A stretch of 64,000 nucleotides of DNA, from NCBI GenBank assembly GCA_016711485.1, contig JADJSX010000034.1:62001-126000 (forward strand), written 5' to 3'. Position numbers and translations under genes: made by a program. Below are positions 26,745 to 35,938 of the stretch, piece after piece; position 1 is the first letter of the stretch; each line of letters starts with the position of its first letter. The notes beneath the pieces are model-generated. The model made no database searches. It worked only from the letters and a program-made list of their open reading frames with translations, and had not been told where the DNA came from. Source of the DNA: Leptospiraceae bacterium. GTDB taxonomy: Bacteria > Spirochaetota > Leptospiria > Leptospirales > Leptospiraceae.

Positions 26745-29700
26745 ATGAAAAACAATGTCGTTCTTTCAGTTCTAAACAATATCAGCAGGTATACTTTCTA
26801 TCTTTTACTTGCAATATCACTAGCCTTCAGCGTTAACTGCGGTAAGAAAAAGAAAAAAGCCATGTTTTGGATGGCCGGTCTAACTGGTGGCAGCGAAAGT
26901 GGTACTGGCAGGTCTGATTCAAACGGAGTTCCAATCCCCAACTCAAATACTAACGGTTCCAATGTAACCCCTTCGCAAGAAGTAGCATCCCATGGACCTG
27001 CAACAATAACTGGCAAATTAAACGTAACAGAATGTAAAGACGCAAACAATGTTCAAATTGATTGTTCAAATGACTCCGGTCTTGATCTAACTGCAGTATC
27101 CATTCAGTTAATTGATAAAAACGGAAATGTAGTTGCTACTACTCAGCCAGATGCAAATGGAAACTATTCATTTAACCTTCCAGATCTAGCAAACGGTGAC
27201 TACCGAGTTCTAATTAATTCAGGAAACGGATTGAACTATGCATACCAAGATGTGAACTTTGTATTTAATCCGGTAAATGGATCAGCAAATACAATTTCTG
27301 GTATAGACCTGAATTCATCTAGATTATACCTAACTACTGGTCCGGCTGTTATCACTGGTACAGCGACAACACCAGGCTTCAAAGACCAATCCGGTAACAC
27401 AATAGTTGCGGCAGGTCCTATGCCTGATGGTACAGAAGTTCAATTGAAAGACAAAGACGGAAATGTCATTGCAACTACCACCACTACAAATGGAAATTAT
27501 ACATTTAATCTACCCAATCTAACAAACGGAAATTACAGTATAACGGTCATTGGTTCAGGACAATCTTCTAATAGTCAACCTTTTACTGATACTAGTTCTG
27601 CTGTTCCAATTCAATTTAGTTTTCAAGGAAATGATCCAAACATAGCAACACAACTAACAATCCCGGGTCTAAGTTCTGCTTGGAATCCAGCTAGTTCGGC
27701 AACTGCAACTTTAACGAATTGGAGTATTGTAAACGTAGCAGTAAGTGGTAGCGATTTATCTGGTTTTACTGTCAAACTAAAAGATGCAAACGGAAATGTG
27801 GTAGCAACTACTACTACAAATGCTTCTGGACAGTATTCATTCAATAATACTTTGTCATCTGGCATCTATTCTGTTGAAATTTCTAAAACTGGCTTCGTAA
27901 CTGCATCTAACTCTTTCTCTTTTACTCCAAATCCAAACGGTAGTTCAACTTCTGTTACTCAGTCGGGTGGCCCAAATAAAGTAGTAGCAAGACCTTCTAA
28001 TATTACTGGCCAAGTTGCCGGTCCTGACAACGCACCTCCGAGAATTGATGGTGCCTCTATCAATTTCCGCCCTGATTCAACACAAGCTCCTTCTAATTTA
28101 CTTTATTTAGCTACTGGATCTGATGATAGACTTAGAAATCTCACTTCTCTATGGATGAGAGAAGCTTGTATAGCCGTTCCGGCAAATGCTTGTTACAATG
28201 CATGTGCTGCTGGTGGATTTCAACCTGCTTGTATTGCAGCAAATCAAGGAACAGGTCCATGGACTTATACCACCTATGCGAATAAAGTATACGAAACTAA
28301 TGGTAATAACGTTTTATTTACTGCTGTTGCGGGCGTTTGGAACTACTATATTTCTGCTCCAGGATACAATAACTCTGCAACAAATACTATTACTTTAAAT
28401 GGCCAAGATGTTGCAGCAGTTCCAGTTATATTACAACCAAGCACGCATAGAGCTCAAATTGCTGGTCAAAGTATTGTGGCGGATAGTTTAGTTCCGGGTT
28501 CCAGTTCCCCTTCTCGCAATTGTTACAGTACATCAACATATTGTACTGCTTCTGGATTAGCTGCTGCTGGTTATACAACTCAATCCGGTGTTCCCGGTCT
28601 TTTTGCCGTTATGCTTGGAAACTCTGACAGTTCAGGAAATCCTATAGCACATATAACGCTTACAAATTCAACTGGCTCATACACATATGATGGAAACTCT
28701 AAAGTAGTAACACTTCCTTCGTCCTCAGTTCTTTGTGCGAATGCCACTTTAGTTGGTACAGTAGTTCCTGGTCAAACGTCCCTTTCTGGACAAGCTTGTA
28801 ATGATGCCGCAGATAGTTTAAGAGTTGCATTTGCAATAAGTCAATATAGCACCGCAACCAGCTTAAGTGCTGCTAGCTCTAGCATACTATCAAACTCGGT
28901 ATCTGCGACTACGCCAGTATGTTTTGGTGATGCATGTCCAGGTGGATATCAATTTAGAGGTGGCTCTTATAACGTAATTGTTACTGATCCACTGAAACAT
29001 ATGACCCCAACCTCAACAGGAGCTTTAGTGAACGCTGGTACCGTTGGACTTTATGGAACACTTACAGTTACCAGTACAATTGCTCACCTTCCAAGACGTC
29101 AAATTACAGGAACAATAACAGATGCAATTTCAACAGCAGCAATGAGCGGAGCAACTGTGACTTTAGGGATCGATACTGATACTAGCCCAAATACAATAAC
29201 ATTTGGAACAGTTCGAAGAGATCCAGACATTATATCTGGCTCCAGGTTAAGTTTAACAGACATTGAAGTTCCATCCGTTACTACAAATGCAAGTGGTCAA
29301 TACACAATCAACAACGTTGACCCAGGAACCTATATAATCAAAGTAGAGAGACCTGGATATGTAACAGAGTATATACAAGTGACAGTTCCAAGCACTGGTT
29401 CTGCAACAGTTGCAAATGCTCAAATAGTATTAGATGGTCCGCGAGGAAATTTATCTGGACGTATTGTAATTGCAGGTGGAGCAGCTTTCACTGGAACTTA
29501 CTCACTGGAAATTATTAATCCGAATTCTGGAACAAGACCAACGTCTCCAGTAGCTCCAGGTGGACTTAGCACTGGAACTTCAGCATTTACTAACGTTCCT
29601 AATTATTCTGTTTTTTCAATAAACCCTGGAACTTGGAAAGTTAAATTCGCTTCTGCTGGGTATGTTCCTGTCGAAGGCATTGTAACAATTCAACCAAGTG

Positions 29701-30512
29701 CTACTACCAATTTTGATATTGTAACGATGATTCCAGGCACACAAGGGCCAGCTTCTATATCAGGAAGACTTTTGAATGCACTGAACAATCAAGCGATTAC
29801 AACTCCGCTTACAGTTAGAATTCGTCCAGGAATTGGAATTACTGCTGGGCCTTATGCTTTAGATGCAAATAACCAAACTATTGGTGCAATTACATCATCA
29901 TCTGATGGAAGTTATGTAATACCAAATGTTCCAGCAGGAAATTACACCATAGAAATTACTGGAAGTGGATTTGCTACAACCTATGAAACGGTAATTTCTG
30001 CAGGCGGGAACTCTGCAAACCAGAATATCCTAGTATCTCCTACACTCGGCGCTGACGAAGTAAGAATTGTTCTTTCTTGGAATGCAACACCAAAGGACGT
30101 TGACTCTCATTTAGAATATGGAAACTCAGCTTGTTTGGATGGCGGAAAAAAATGCCAAGTAGTATGGAACGATAAATCAAAAATTGGCGGAGATTTAACT
30201 CTAGATGTTGACGTAGTAACAGGATTTGGTCCTGAAACAGTCACAGTAAAAGGATCCGTCTGGACTTCTCCAACCGTAACTAGACTTGGTTATAGTTTAT
30301 TTAACTGGTCAAACGATGCCTCCCTATCTGTATCTGGGTCTACCGTCAAAGTTTACAAAGCTTCTGGATTAGTTAGAACCTATAATTCTGGACCAGCCCA
30401 AGCTAGTAGATGGTGGCAAATTTTCTGCTTTGATAAAGCAACCAAAAACATCACAGACGTAGGACAACCTGGTTGTAGTGCGGCTGATTTCTTTAACGCT
30501 TCAAAAAACTAA
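26745..30512 (+). CDS. Large lipoprotein with repeated carboxypeptidase-regulatory-like domains and DUF2135-like end
   Basis: The 1255 residues begin with a lipoprotein signal and Cys32 (AISLAFSVNCGKKKKK). Then come repeated 80-100-residue beta-sandwich units with the CarboxypepD_reg / SdrD-B pattern: VQLKDKDGNVIATTTTTNGNYTFNLPNLTNGNYSI and TVTTNASGQYTINNVDPGTYIIKVERPGY. The C-terminal 140 residues (LSWNATPKDVDSHLEY ... VDVVTGFGPETVTV) look like the YfaP/DUF2135 family, with a DxDSH motif. It also holds several Cys-rich insert positions near residues 470-500. It is strongly Thr/Ser/Asn-rich, as in exported surface proteins. It has a strong promoter and a strong terminator, so it is a single-gene unit. 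Role: adhesion or sugar/ligand binding is possible but unproven. Confidence 0.82.
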   Translation: MKNNVVLSVLNNISRYTFYLLLAISLAFSVNCGKKKKKAMFWMAGLTGGSESGTGRSDSNGVPIPNSNTNGSNVTPSQEVASHGPATITGKLNVTECKDANNVQIDCSNDSGLDLTAVSIQLIDKNGNVVATTQPDANGNYSFNLPDLANGDYRVLINSGNGLNYAYQDVNFVFNPVNGSANTISGIDLNSSRLYLTTGPAVITGTATTPGFKDQSGNTIVAAGPMPDGTEVQLKDKDGNVIATTTTTNGNYTFNLPNLTNGNYSITVIGSGQSSNSQPFTDTSSAVPIQFSFQGNDPNIATQLTIPGLSSAWNPASSATATLTNWSIVNVAVSGSDLSGFTVKLKDANGNVVATTTTNASGQYSFNNTLSSGIYSVEISKTGFVTASNSFSFTPNPNGSSTSVTQSGGPNKVVARPSNITGQVAGPDNAPPRIDGASINFRPDSTQAPSNLLYLATGSDDRLRNLTSLWMREACIAVPANACYNACAAGGFQPACIAANQGTGPWTYTTYANKVYETNGNNVLFTAVAGVWNYYISAPGYNNSATNTITLNGQDVAAVPVILQPSTHRAQIAGQSIVADSLVPGSSSPSRNCYSTSTYCTASGLAAAGYTTQSGVPGLFAVMLGNSDSSGNPIAHITLTNSTGSYTYDGNSKVVTLPSSSVLCANATLVGTVVPGQTSLSGQACNDAADSLRVAFAISQYSTATSLSAASSSILSNSVSATTPVCFGDACPGGYQFRGGSYNVIVTDPLKHMTPTSTGALVNAGTVGLYGTLTVTSTIAHLPRRQITGTITDAISTAAMSGATVTLGIDTDTSPNTITFGTVRRDPDIISGSRLSLTDIEVPSVTTNASGQYTINNVDPGTYIIKVERPGYVTEYIQVTVPSTGSATVANAQIVLDGPRGNLSGRIVIAGGAAFTGTYSLEIINPNSGTRPTSPVAPGGLSTGTSAFTNVPNYSVFSINPGTWKVKFASAGYVPVEGIVTIQPSATTNFDIVTMIPGTQGPASISGRLLNALNNQAITTPLTVRIRPGIGITAGPYALDANNQTIGAITSSSDGSYVIPNVPAGNYTIEITGSGFATTYETVISAGGNSANQNILVSPTLGADEVRIVLSWNATPKDVDSHLEYGNSACLDGGKKCQVVWNDKSKIGGDLTLDVDVVTGFGPETVTVKGSVWTSPTVTRLGYSLFNWSNDASLSVSGSTVKVYKASGLVRTYNSGPAQASRWWQIFCFDKATKNITDVGQPGCSAADFFNASKN

Positions 30513-30536
30513 TCTACTTAGATTAAGTAGGATTTT

Positions 30537-30570
30537 AAAACCCCTGAATAAAATCAGGGGTTTTTTTGTT
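30537..30570 (+). terminator. Rho-independent terminator of the large lipoprotein gene
   Basis: CCCCTGA (30541-30547) and TCAGGGG (30554-30560) form a GC-rich stem with a 6-nt loop, followed by seven T (30561-30567). AAAA before it lengthens the stem. It lies 25 bp after the stop codon. A second small hairpin, CTACTTA/TAAGTAG (30514-30530), sits directly after the stop. Confidence 0.92.
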
Positions 30571-30617
30571 TTTAAAAAACGTCTCTAACGAATTTCAAGA
30601 ACAAAAAGTAGTTCAAA

Positions 30618-30657
30618 CCAAAAGTAATTTTCGTAATCAATATCCGTAATTACTTTT
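30618..30657. repeat. Short relative of the CCAAAAGTAA repeat (copy 3)
   Basis: AAAAGTAATT (30620-30629) pairs with AATTACTTTT (30648-30657), and the left end reads CCAAAAGTAATT (30618-30629) as in copy 1. The inside is much shorter than in copies 1 and 2. It lies between the lipoprotein terminator and the ethanolamine permease gene. Confidence 0.5.
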
Positions 30658-30801
30658 AGCGTTCAGTTAAATATAGTTTTCATCCGACAAACTTTCCACT
30701 TTCTTTCATCGTATCAATCTAAATCGAAAATAAAACTCTTTTTCAGTTTTAAATTTTTTGCATCAGAAATTCATTGAACAAAAAAAAGAAAAAGAGGTTT
30801 T

Positions 30802-32112
30802 ATGAGTAAGTTAGAAAGAAATCTAGGACCTTTCCTGCTTTGGGGTTTGGGTGTAGGGTATGTAATTTCTGGAATGTACTTCGGCTGGAATTTAGGTTTG
30901 CCCAAAGGTGGCACACTTGGATTCGGAATCGCTACGGTTTTTATAACAATTATGTATATTACATTTACGTTTAGTTATACGGAACTGGCCTGTGCGATTC
31001 CGAAAGCTGGTGGGGCTTTTGATTACGCTAACTTGACATTAAATCACCATTTGGGATACTTGGCTGGAGTTGCTCAGATCATAGAATTTGTATTTGCTCC
31101 ACCGGCTATCGCAGCGGCTATTGGATCTTATTTTCACATATTTCTCCCTTCAATTCCAATATTGGTAATTGCAATCTGCGCATATATACTATTTACCTCA
31201 TTAAATATATATGGAGTTAAAACAGCAGCCTCTTTTGAATTATTTGTAACAATTTTAGCTGTAGCTGAACTACTTATATTTTCCGGAATTACTCTTCCTC
31301 ATTTTCAATACTCTAACCTAGAGATAAACCCACTCCCAAACGGAATTGCTGGAATTTTCGCTTCTATTCCATTTGCAATATGGTTTTTTCTAGCAATCGA
31401 AGGAGTCGCAAATGTGGCAGAAGAAGTAATCAATCCACAAAAAAATATTTTAATTGGGTTCGGTTTCGCCTTATTAACTTTAGTTGTACTTTGTATATTG
31501 ACTTTCCTATCCTCTATTGGAGTTGCTGGTTGGGAAAGTATTGTTTACCCACAAGGATCAACTGAAATGTCTGACTCACCTTTACCACTTGCACTTTCTT
31601 TTCTTGTTGGAAAAGATTCAGCTTTGTATCATATGTTAATTACTATTGGCTTATTTGGATTAGTCGCATCCTTTCATGGAATTATACTGGCATCCGGTAG
31701 AGCAACTTATGAATTTGGAAAAATCGGTTATGCGCCTAAAAAGTTAGGGATAATAAATGAAAAATACCATACACCAGCAAATGCTTTGATAGCGAATACT
31801 TGTATCGGAATCATTGCTCTATTAACGGGAAAAACTTCTGAGATTATCACTATAGCTTGTTTTGGTGCAGTCACACTCTATATCATCTCGATGTTTGCTT
31901 TGTTTAGCTTAAGACAAAATCATCCAAAAATAAAAAGTTCTTTTAAAGTCCCATTTTATCCTTATACACCTTCTTTAGCTCTACTGATTGCAATCATAGC
32001 CTTAATATCGCTTTTTGTATTCAATATCGAATTAGGATTAGTTTATATTTTTATATTATTTCTATCGTATCTCTATTTTTATTTCATTTTAAGAGGAAAA
32101 TCCAATGTATAA
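30802..32112 (+). CDS. eat: APC-family permease, probable ethanolamine transporter
   Basis: The 436 residues have about 12 membrane helices and the APC signature near the N-terminus (LLWGLGVGYVISGMYFGWNLGLPKGG) plus AIPKAGGAFDYA and FASIPFAIWFFLAIEGVANVAEEV. This sub-group is the Eat ethanolamine permease type, which agrees with eutB starting 8 bp inside its 3' end. It would import ethanolamine for the ammonia-lyase. AGAGG lies before the ATG. The specific substrate is inferred from the family and neighbours; a general amino acid permease is the alternative. Confidence 0.85.
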   Translation: MSKLERNLGPFLLWGLGVGYVISGMYFGWNLGLPKGGTLGFGIATVFITIMYITFTFSYTELACAIPKAGGAFDYANLTLNHHLGYLAGVAQIIEFVFAPPAIAAAIGSYFHIFLPSIPILVIAICAYILFTSLNIYGVKTAASFELFVTILAVAELLIFSGITLPHFQYSNLEINPLPNGIAGIFASIPFAIWFFLAIEGVANVAEEVINPQKNILIGFGFALLTLVVLCILTFLSSIGVAGWESIVYPQGSTEMSDSPLPLALSFLVGKDSALYHMLITIGLFGLVASFHGIILASGRATYEFGKIGYAPKKLGIINEKYHTPANALIANTCIGIIALLTGKTSEIITIACFGAVTLYIISMFALFSLRQNHPKIKSSFKVPFYPYTPSLALLIAIIALISLFVFNIELGLVYIFILFLSYLYFYFILRGKSNV

Positions 32113-33472
32113 AATAAAAATTGGGAAAAAAACATTTCAATTTAAAAATTTGAAAACTCTCTTAGCAAAAGCAACACCTCTGCGCTCTGGCGACATTCTA
32201 GCAGGTTTATCTGCCAGTTCACAAGAAGAGCGAGTTGCTGCACAATACGCCCTTTCTGAAGTTCCGTTAAAACGTTTTTTAGAAGAAGAATTAATTCCCC
32301 ATAATAAAGATGAAGTGACAAGACTAATTCTAAATAGCCACAACAAAGAAGCAATGTATCCTATAAAAAATTTAACTGTCGGAGAATTTAGAGAATACCT
32401 GCTTTCAGAAAATACAAATACGAAAGAATTACAATTTATTCAAAAAGGAATTACACCAGAAATGGTCGCTGCAGTTTCTAAAATAATGCGTAACCAAGAC
32501 TTAATTCTTGTTTCAAAAAAATGTCAAATTACAACCAAATTTAGAAATACGATTGGACTTCCAGGGCGGTTATCAACTAGGCTTCAACCCAATCATCCCA
32601 CAGATGATGCAAAAGGAATTTTAGCAAGTCTACTGGACGGACTGCTCTACGGAAATGGAGACGCAGTAATAGGAATAAACCCAGCAACGGATAATATCTA
32701 TAATGCGATGGAACTCCTGAAAATTTTAGATTCCATTCGAGAAAAATACAAAATTCCTACACAAACTTGCATATTAACCCATATAACAAACACCATAGAG
32801 GCAATAAATCTTAATTCTCCTGTTGACTTGGTATTTCAATCCATAGGCGGGACAGAAAAAACAAACTCGAGTTTCGGGATAAACCTAAGTATCCTCAAGG
32901 AAGCTTATGAAGCCGGTCTTTCTTTAAAGCGAGGAAACCTTGGACAAAACTTAATGTATTTTGAAACCGGACAGGGAAGTTCCCTTTCGGCAAATGCTAA
33001 TTTTGGAATAGATCAACAAACTTGTGAAGTAAGAGCTTATGCAGTTGCTAGAGAATTTAATCCCTTACTTGTAAATACGGTAGTTGGCTTTATTGGACCT
33101 GAATATCTATACAACGGCAAACAGATAATACGCGCTGGACTTGAAGATCATTTCAGTGGAAAACTTATGGGTCTTCCTATGGGTTGTGATATCTGTTACA
33201 CCAATCATACCGAGGCAGATCAAGATGATATGGACAATCTACTAACCTTACTAAGTGTTGCGGGTTGTACTTTTATTATGGGAATACCCGGAGCGGATGA
33301 TATAATGCTAAACTACCAAAGCACATCCTTTCACGATGCGTTATACGTCAGACAGTTATTGGGATTAAAACCAGCTCCAGAATTTGAAGACTGGCTTTAT
33401 GAAATGGAAATTTTGGATCGAAGAATGGTTCCTCAATCCAAAACTACAAATAAACTATTAGCTGAATTTTAG
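32105..33472 (+). CDS. eutB: Ethanolamine ammonia-lyase large subunit EutB
   Basis: EutB with EutC is the adenosylcobalamin-dependent lyase that splits ethanolamine to acetaldehyde and ammonia. The 455 residues match the family along their length: GDILAGLSASSQEERVAAQYALSEV, GRLSTRLQPNHPTDDAKGI, GDAVIGINPATDN, FETGQGSSLSANANFGIDQQTCE and MGLPMGCDICYTNHTEADQDDMDNL. It overlaps the permease by 8 bp. Its 3' end overlaps slyD on the opposite strand, and the small subunit gene is 630 bp further on, which is not the usual order. No microcompartment shell gene is present in the window. Confidence 0.96.
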   Translation: MYKIKIGKKTFQFKNLKTLLAKATPLRSGDILAGLSASSQEERVAAQYALSEVPLKRFLEEELIPHNKDEVTRLILNSHNKEAMYPIKNLTVGEFREYLLSENTNTKELQFIQKGITPEMVAAVSKIMRNQDLILVSKKCQITTKFRNTIGLPGRLSTRLQPNHPTDDAKGILASLLDGLLYGNGDAVIGINPATDNIYNAMELLKILDSIREKYKIPTQTCILTHITNTIEAINLNSPVDLVFQSIGGTEKTNSSFGINLSILKEAYEAGLSLKRGNLGQNLMYFETGQGSSLSANANFGIDQQTCEVRAYAVAREFNPLLVNTVVGFIGPEYLYNGKQIIRAGLEDHFSGKLMGLPMGCDICYTNHTEADQDDMDNLLTLLSVAGCTFIMGIPGADDIMLNYQSTSFHDALYVRQLLGLKPAPEFEDWLYEMEILDRRMVPQSKTTNKLLAEF

Positions 33473-33951
33473 TGGTGATGTCCACCTTCTCCATGTACAT
33501 GACCATGAGACAATTCTTCTTCACTAGCATCACGAATACTTTTTACGGTTACATCAAAGTTTAAAGTTTCTCCGCTAAGTGGATGATTAGCATCAATTTG
33601 AATTTCTGACTCTGCAATAGAAGTAACTGTAACTACACGAACTTCGCCACCCATATTTGCCTGCAACTGCATTCCAACTTCTAGATTAGGAATTTGAGCA
33701 AAGTGTTTACTTGGAATTAACTGCACTAAATTCTCGTCAAAATGTCCATAAGCTTTTTCTGGCGGTATAACAGCATTGAAAGAGTCACCTACTGCCTTAC
33801 CCTCGAGAAATTCTTCAAGTCCAGGAATTAAATTTCCAATTCCTTGGATATAAACAAGTGGCTCCTGCCCTTCTGAAGAATCAATCACTTCACCTTCTGT
33901 GTTCTTTAATGTATAGTCAATAGCAACTACTTTGTTTTTGGAAATAACCAT
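33469..33951 (-). CDS. slyD: FKBP-type peptidyl-prolyl isomerase SlyD
   Basis: SlyD catalyses prolyl isomerisation and acts as a chaperone; its tail binds metals. The roughly 160 residues have the FKBP core split by the insert-in-flap domain (VIDSSEGQEPLVYIQGIGNLIPGLEEFLEGKAVGD, IPPEKAYG, then NHPLSGETLNFDVTVKSIRDA) and a His-rich end (GHVHGEGGHHH). The ATG at 33951 has AAGGATG before it; a GTG at 33969 is less likely. It sits antisense between eutB and eutC, overlapping the eutB stop by 4 bp. Confidence 0.94.
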   Translation of the reverse strand: MVISKNKVVAIDYTLKNTEGEVIDSSEGQEPLVYIQGIGNLIPGLEEFLEGKAVGDSFNAVIPPEKAYGHFDENLVQLIPSKHFAQIPNLEVGMQLQANMGGEVRVVTVTSIAESEIQIDANHPLSGETLNFDVTVKSIRDASEEELSHGHVHGEGGHHH

Positions 33952-34100
33952 ATACCATCCTTTCTCCACAAAAGAATCAATGTAATTCAGATCTTAGGTG
34001 GGATTTAAATTCTTTATTTTACAAAAAAATAGGACATGGAATCTGTCACCCCCTTTTTAAAAGTATTGCTTTCCCGAATTATATTGTAAATCATTACCTA

Positions 34101-34883
34101 ATGCAGCAAAAAGAAAATAAAGTGGATAAAAAAAACATTTCGGATCCATGGTTTAAGCTCAAACAATTTACTTCTGCTAGAATCGGATTAGGCAGAAGTG
34201 GAGTAGGAATTCCTACGAAAAATTATTTAGATTTTCAAATGGCTCACGCCAAAGCTAAAGATGCTGTATTAACAGAAATAAACTTTCAAAATATCCGAAA
34301 GTGGCTAAAAAACAATAAACTCCAATTTATAGAATTAGAAAGTTCGTGTCAAAATCGAGAGTCCTATTTAACTAGACCAGACTTCGGTAGAATGCTTTCA
34401 AAAATTTCAAATGAAAGATTAAAAAGCAAAACGAAAATACATAAAAATAACAAAATTTCAATTTCGCTAGTAGTAGTGGATGGCCTTTCGAGCATTGCAA
34501 TAGAAAATAACATTCTTCCCTTATTTGAAAATTTATTACCAGAATTAAGAAAAAAATACTTAATTCCACCAGTCAATTTAGTAAAAAATGGACGTGTCGC
34601 AATCGGGGATGAAATATCCTATTTACAAAAAACAGATATTTGTATTGTGTTTATTGGAGAAAGACCTGGACTAAGTTCTCCAGACAGTTTAGGCATTTAC
34701 CTAACCTATAAACCAAAAATTGGAACTACAGATGAAAGACGAAATTGTATTTCAAATATTCGAATCGGTGGGTTAAGTTATCCTTTAGCCGTTAAAAAAA
34801 TTCTCTACTTATTAGAGGAATCACTCCGAAAAAAAATTTCCGGAGTCAACCTAAAGGATAATATAAAATTAACGCTAAATTAA
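34101..34883 (+). CDS. eutC: Ethanolamine ammonia-lyase small subunit EutC
   Basis: The 260 residues match EutC: DPWFKLKQFTSARIGLGRSGVGIPTKNYLDFQMAHAKAKDAV at the start, then SYLTRPDFGRML, VVVDGLSSIAIENN, GRVAIGDEISYL, and the cobalamin/active-site region IGERPGLSSPDSLGIYLTYKPKIGTTDERRNCISNIRIGGLSY. No good ribosome site precedes the ATG. Because slyD separates it from eutB on the other strand, it needs its own promoter in the 150-bp gap after slyD, and subunit balance may differ from the normal operon. Its stop overlaps the alcohol dehydrogenase stop (opposite strand) by 4 bp. Confidence 0.94.
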   Translation: MQQKENKVDKKNISDPWFKLKQFTSARIGLGRSGVGIPTKNYLDFQMAHAKAKDAVLTEINFQNIRKWLKNNKLQFIELESSCQNRESYLTRPDFGRMLSKISNERLKSKTKIHKNNKISISLVVVDGLSSIAIENNILPLFENLLPELRKKYLIPPVNLVKNGRVAIGDEISYLQKTDICIVFIGERPGLSSPDSLGIYLTYKPKIGTTDERRNCISNIRIGGLSYPLAVKKILYLLEESLRKKISGVNLKDNIKLTLN

Positions 34884-35878
34884 AACTCTAATACAGCTCT
34901 ATAACGAACTTGATTTGCGCGGACTTTTGAAATTGCCTCATTTGCGTTGGAAGAAGGAAACTTTTCAATCACGGGAGATATATTAAATTTAGCTGCAATC
35001 TCTAACATCTCATTTATCATTCCGCGTCCTCCAATGGGACTACCCATAATTCGAAGGCGCTTATTTAATAACATCCCAACATGAATAGTAGATAACGTAT
35101 TTGGCGGTACCCCAACAAAACTTAACGTTCCATCCGAATCAAGAAGACTTAAAAATAAAGGCCAATCTAAATCATTGTGTGTTGTATTTAGTATTATATT
35201 CAATTTTTCAATTGAATTTGACTTTGGTGAACCAACCACAACTTCAGATGCTCCATTTGCAAGCGCAAACTCCTTCTTATCCGAACTAGTAGTAAATACA
35301 GTAACTCGATTTCCTAATTTTGCAGCAAACTGAACTGCTAAGTGCCCCAAACCACCTATTCCTATAATTCCAATATTTTTTCCGGAAGTCATTCCGGCAT
35401 AACGAAGTGCAGAATATACAGTAATACCAGCGCATAATAGAGGCGAGGCTACTGCCGATTCCATTGACTCAGGAATTTTAAAACAAAAACGACTATCGAC
35501 TTGAAGATGACTACCAAATCCCCCGTGCCTACCTACTATCGTACTAAGACTTTTGCTACATAAATTTTCATTTCCATTAAGACAATCTTTACATTCCAGG
35601 CAAGCTCCAGATTGCCAGCCTACTCCAACTCGGTCCCCAACTTTAAAATGTTTTACTAACGAACCAACTTCTTCTATAATTCCTACTACTTCGTGTCCAG
35701 GAACAAGTGGATACTTTGAAATTCGCCAATCATTATCAATCATATGAATATCACTATGACAAATACCACACGTTTGAACTTTAATAATACAGTCATGCGG
35801 AGAATTTGAATTTGCCTCATAGAAAAAATCACTCAACTGTTCTCGTTTACCATTGGCTGCAATAGCATGTATTTTCAT
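34880..35878 (-). CDS. Zinc-dependent alcohol dehydrogenase, AdhC/YahK type
   Basis: The 332 residues have the catalytic zinc ligands CGICHSDIHMIDNDW (Cys37) and GHEVVGIIEEVG (His/Glu), the four-Cys structural zinc lobe CLECKDCLNGNENLC, and the Rossmann loop GIGGLGHLAVQFAAKLG. After the second strand it reads VFTTSSDKKE with no acidic residue, which favours NADPH. This family reduces aldehydes. Beside eutBC it could reduce the acetaldehyde product to ethanol, an inference from position. An AGGTG-type site precedes the ATG. It is convergent with eutC. Confidence 0.9.
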   Translation of the reverse strand: MKIHAIAANGKREQLSDFFYEANSNSPHDCIIKVQTCGICHSDIHMIDNDWRISKYPLVPGHEVVGIIEEVGSLVKHFKVGDRVGVGWQSGACLECKDCLNGNENLCSKSLSTIVGRHGGFGSHLQVDSRFCFKIPESMESAVASPLLCAGITVYSALRYAGMTSGKNIGIIGIGGLGHLAVQFAAKLGNRVTVFTTSSDKKEFALANGASEVVVGSPKSNSIEKLNIILNTTHNDLDWPLFLSLLDSDGTLSFVGVPPNTLSTIHVGMLLNKRLRIMGSPIGGRGMINEMLEIAAKFNISPVIEKFPSSNANEAISKVRANQVRYRAVLEF

Positions 35879-35938
35879 AATTTCACCTACCTAACTTCAT
35901 TTTCAAAACGTTAATTTTATTATCAATTAAAATACAAA

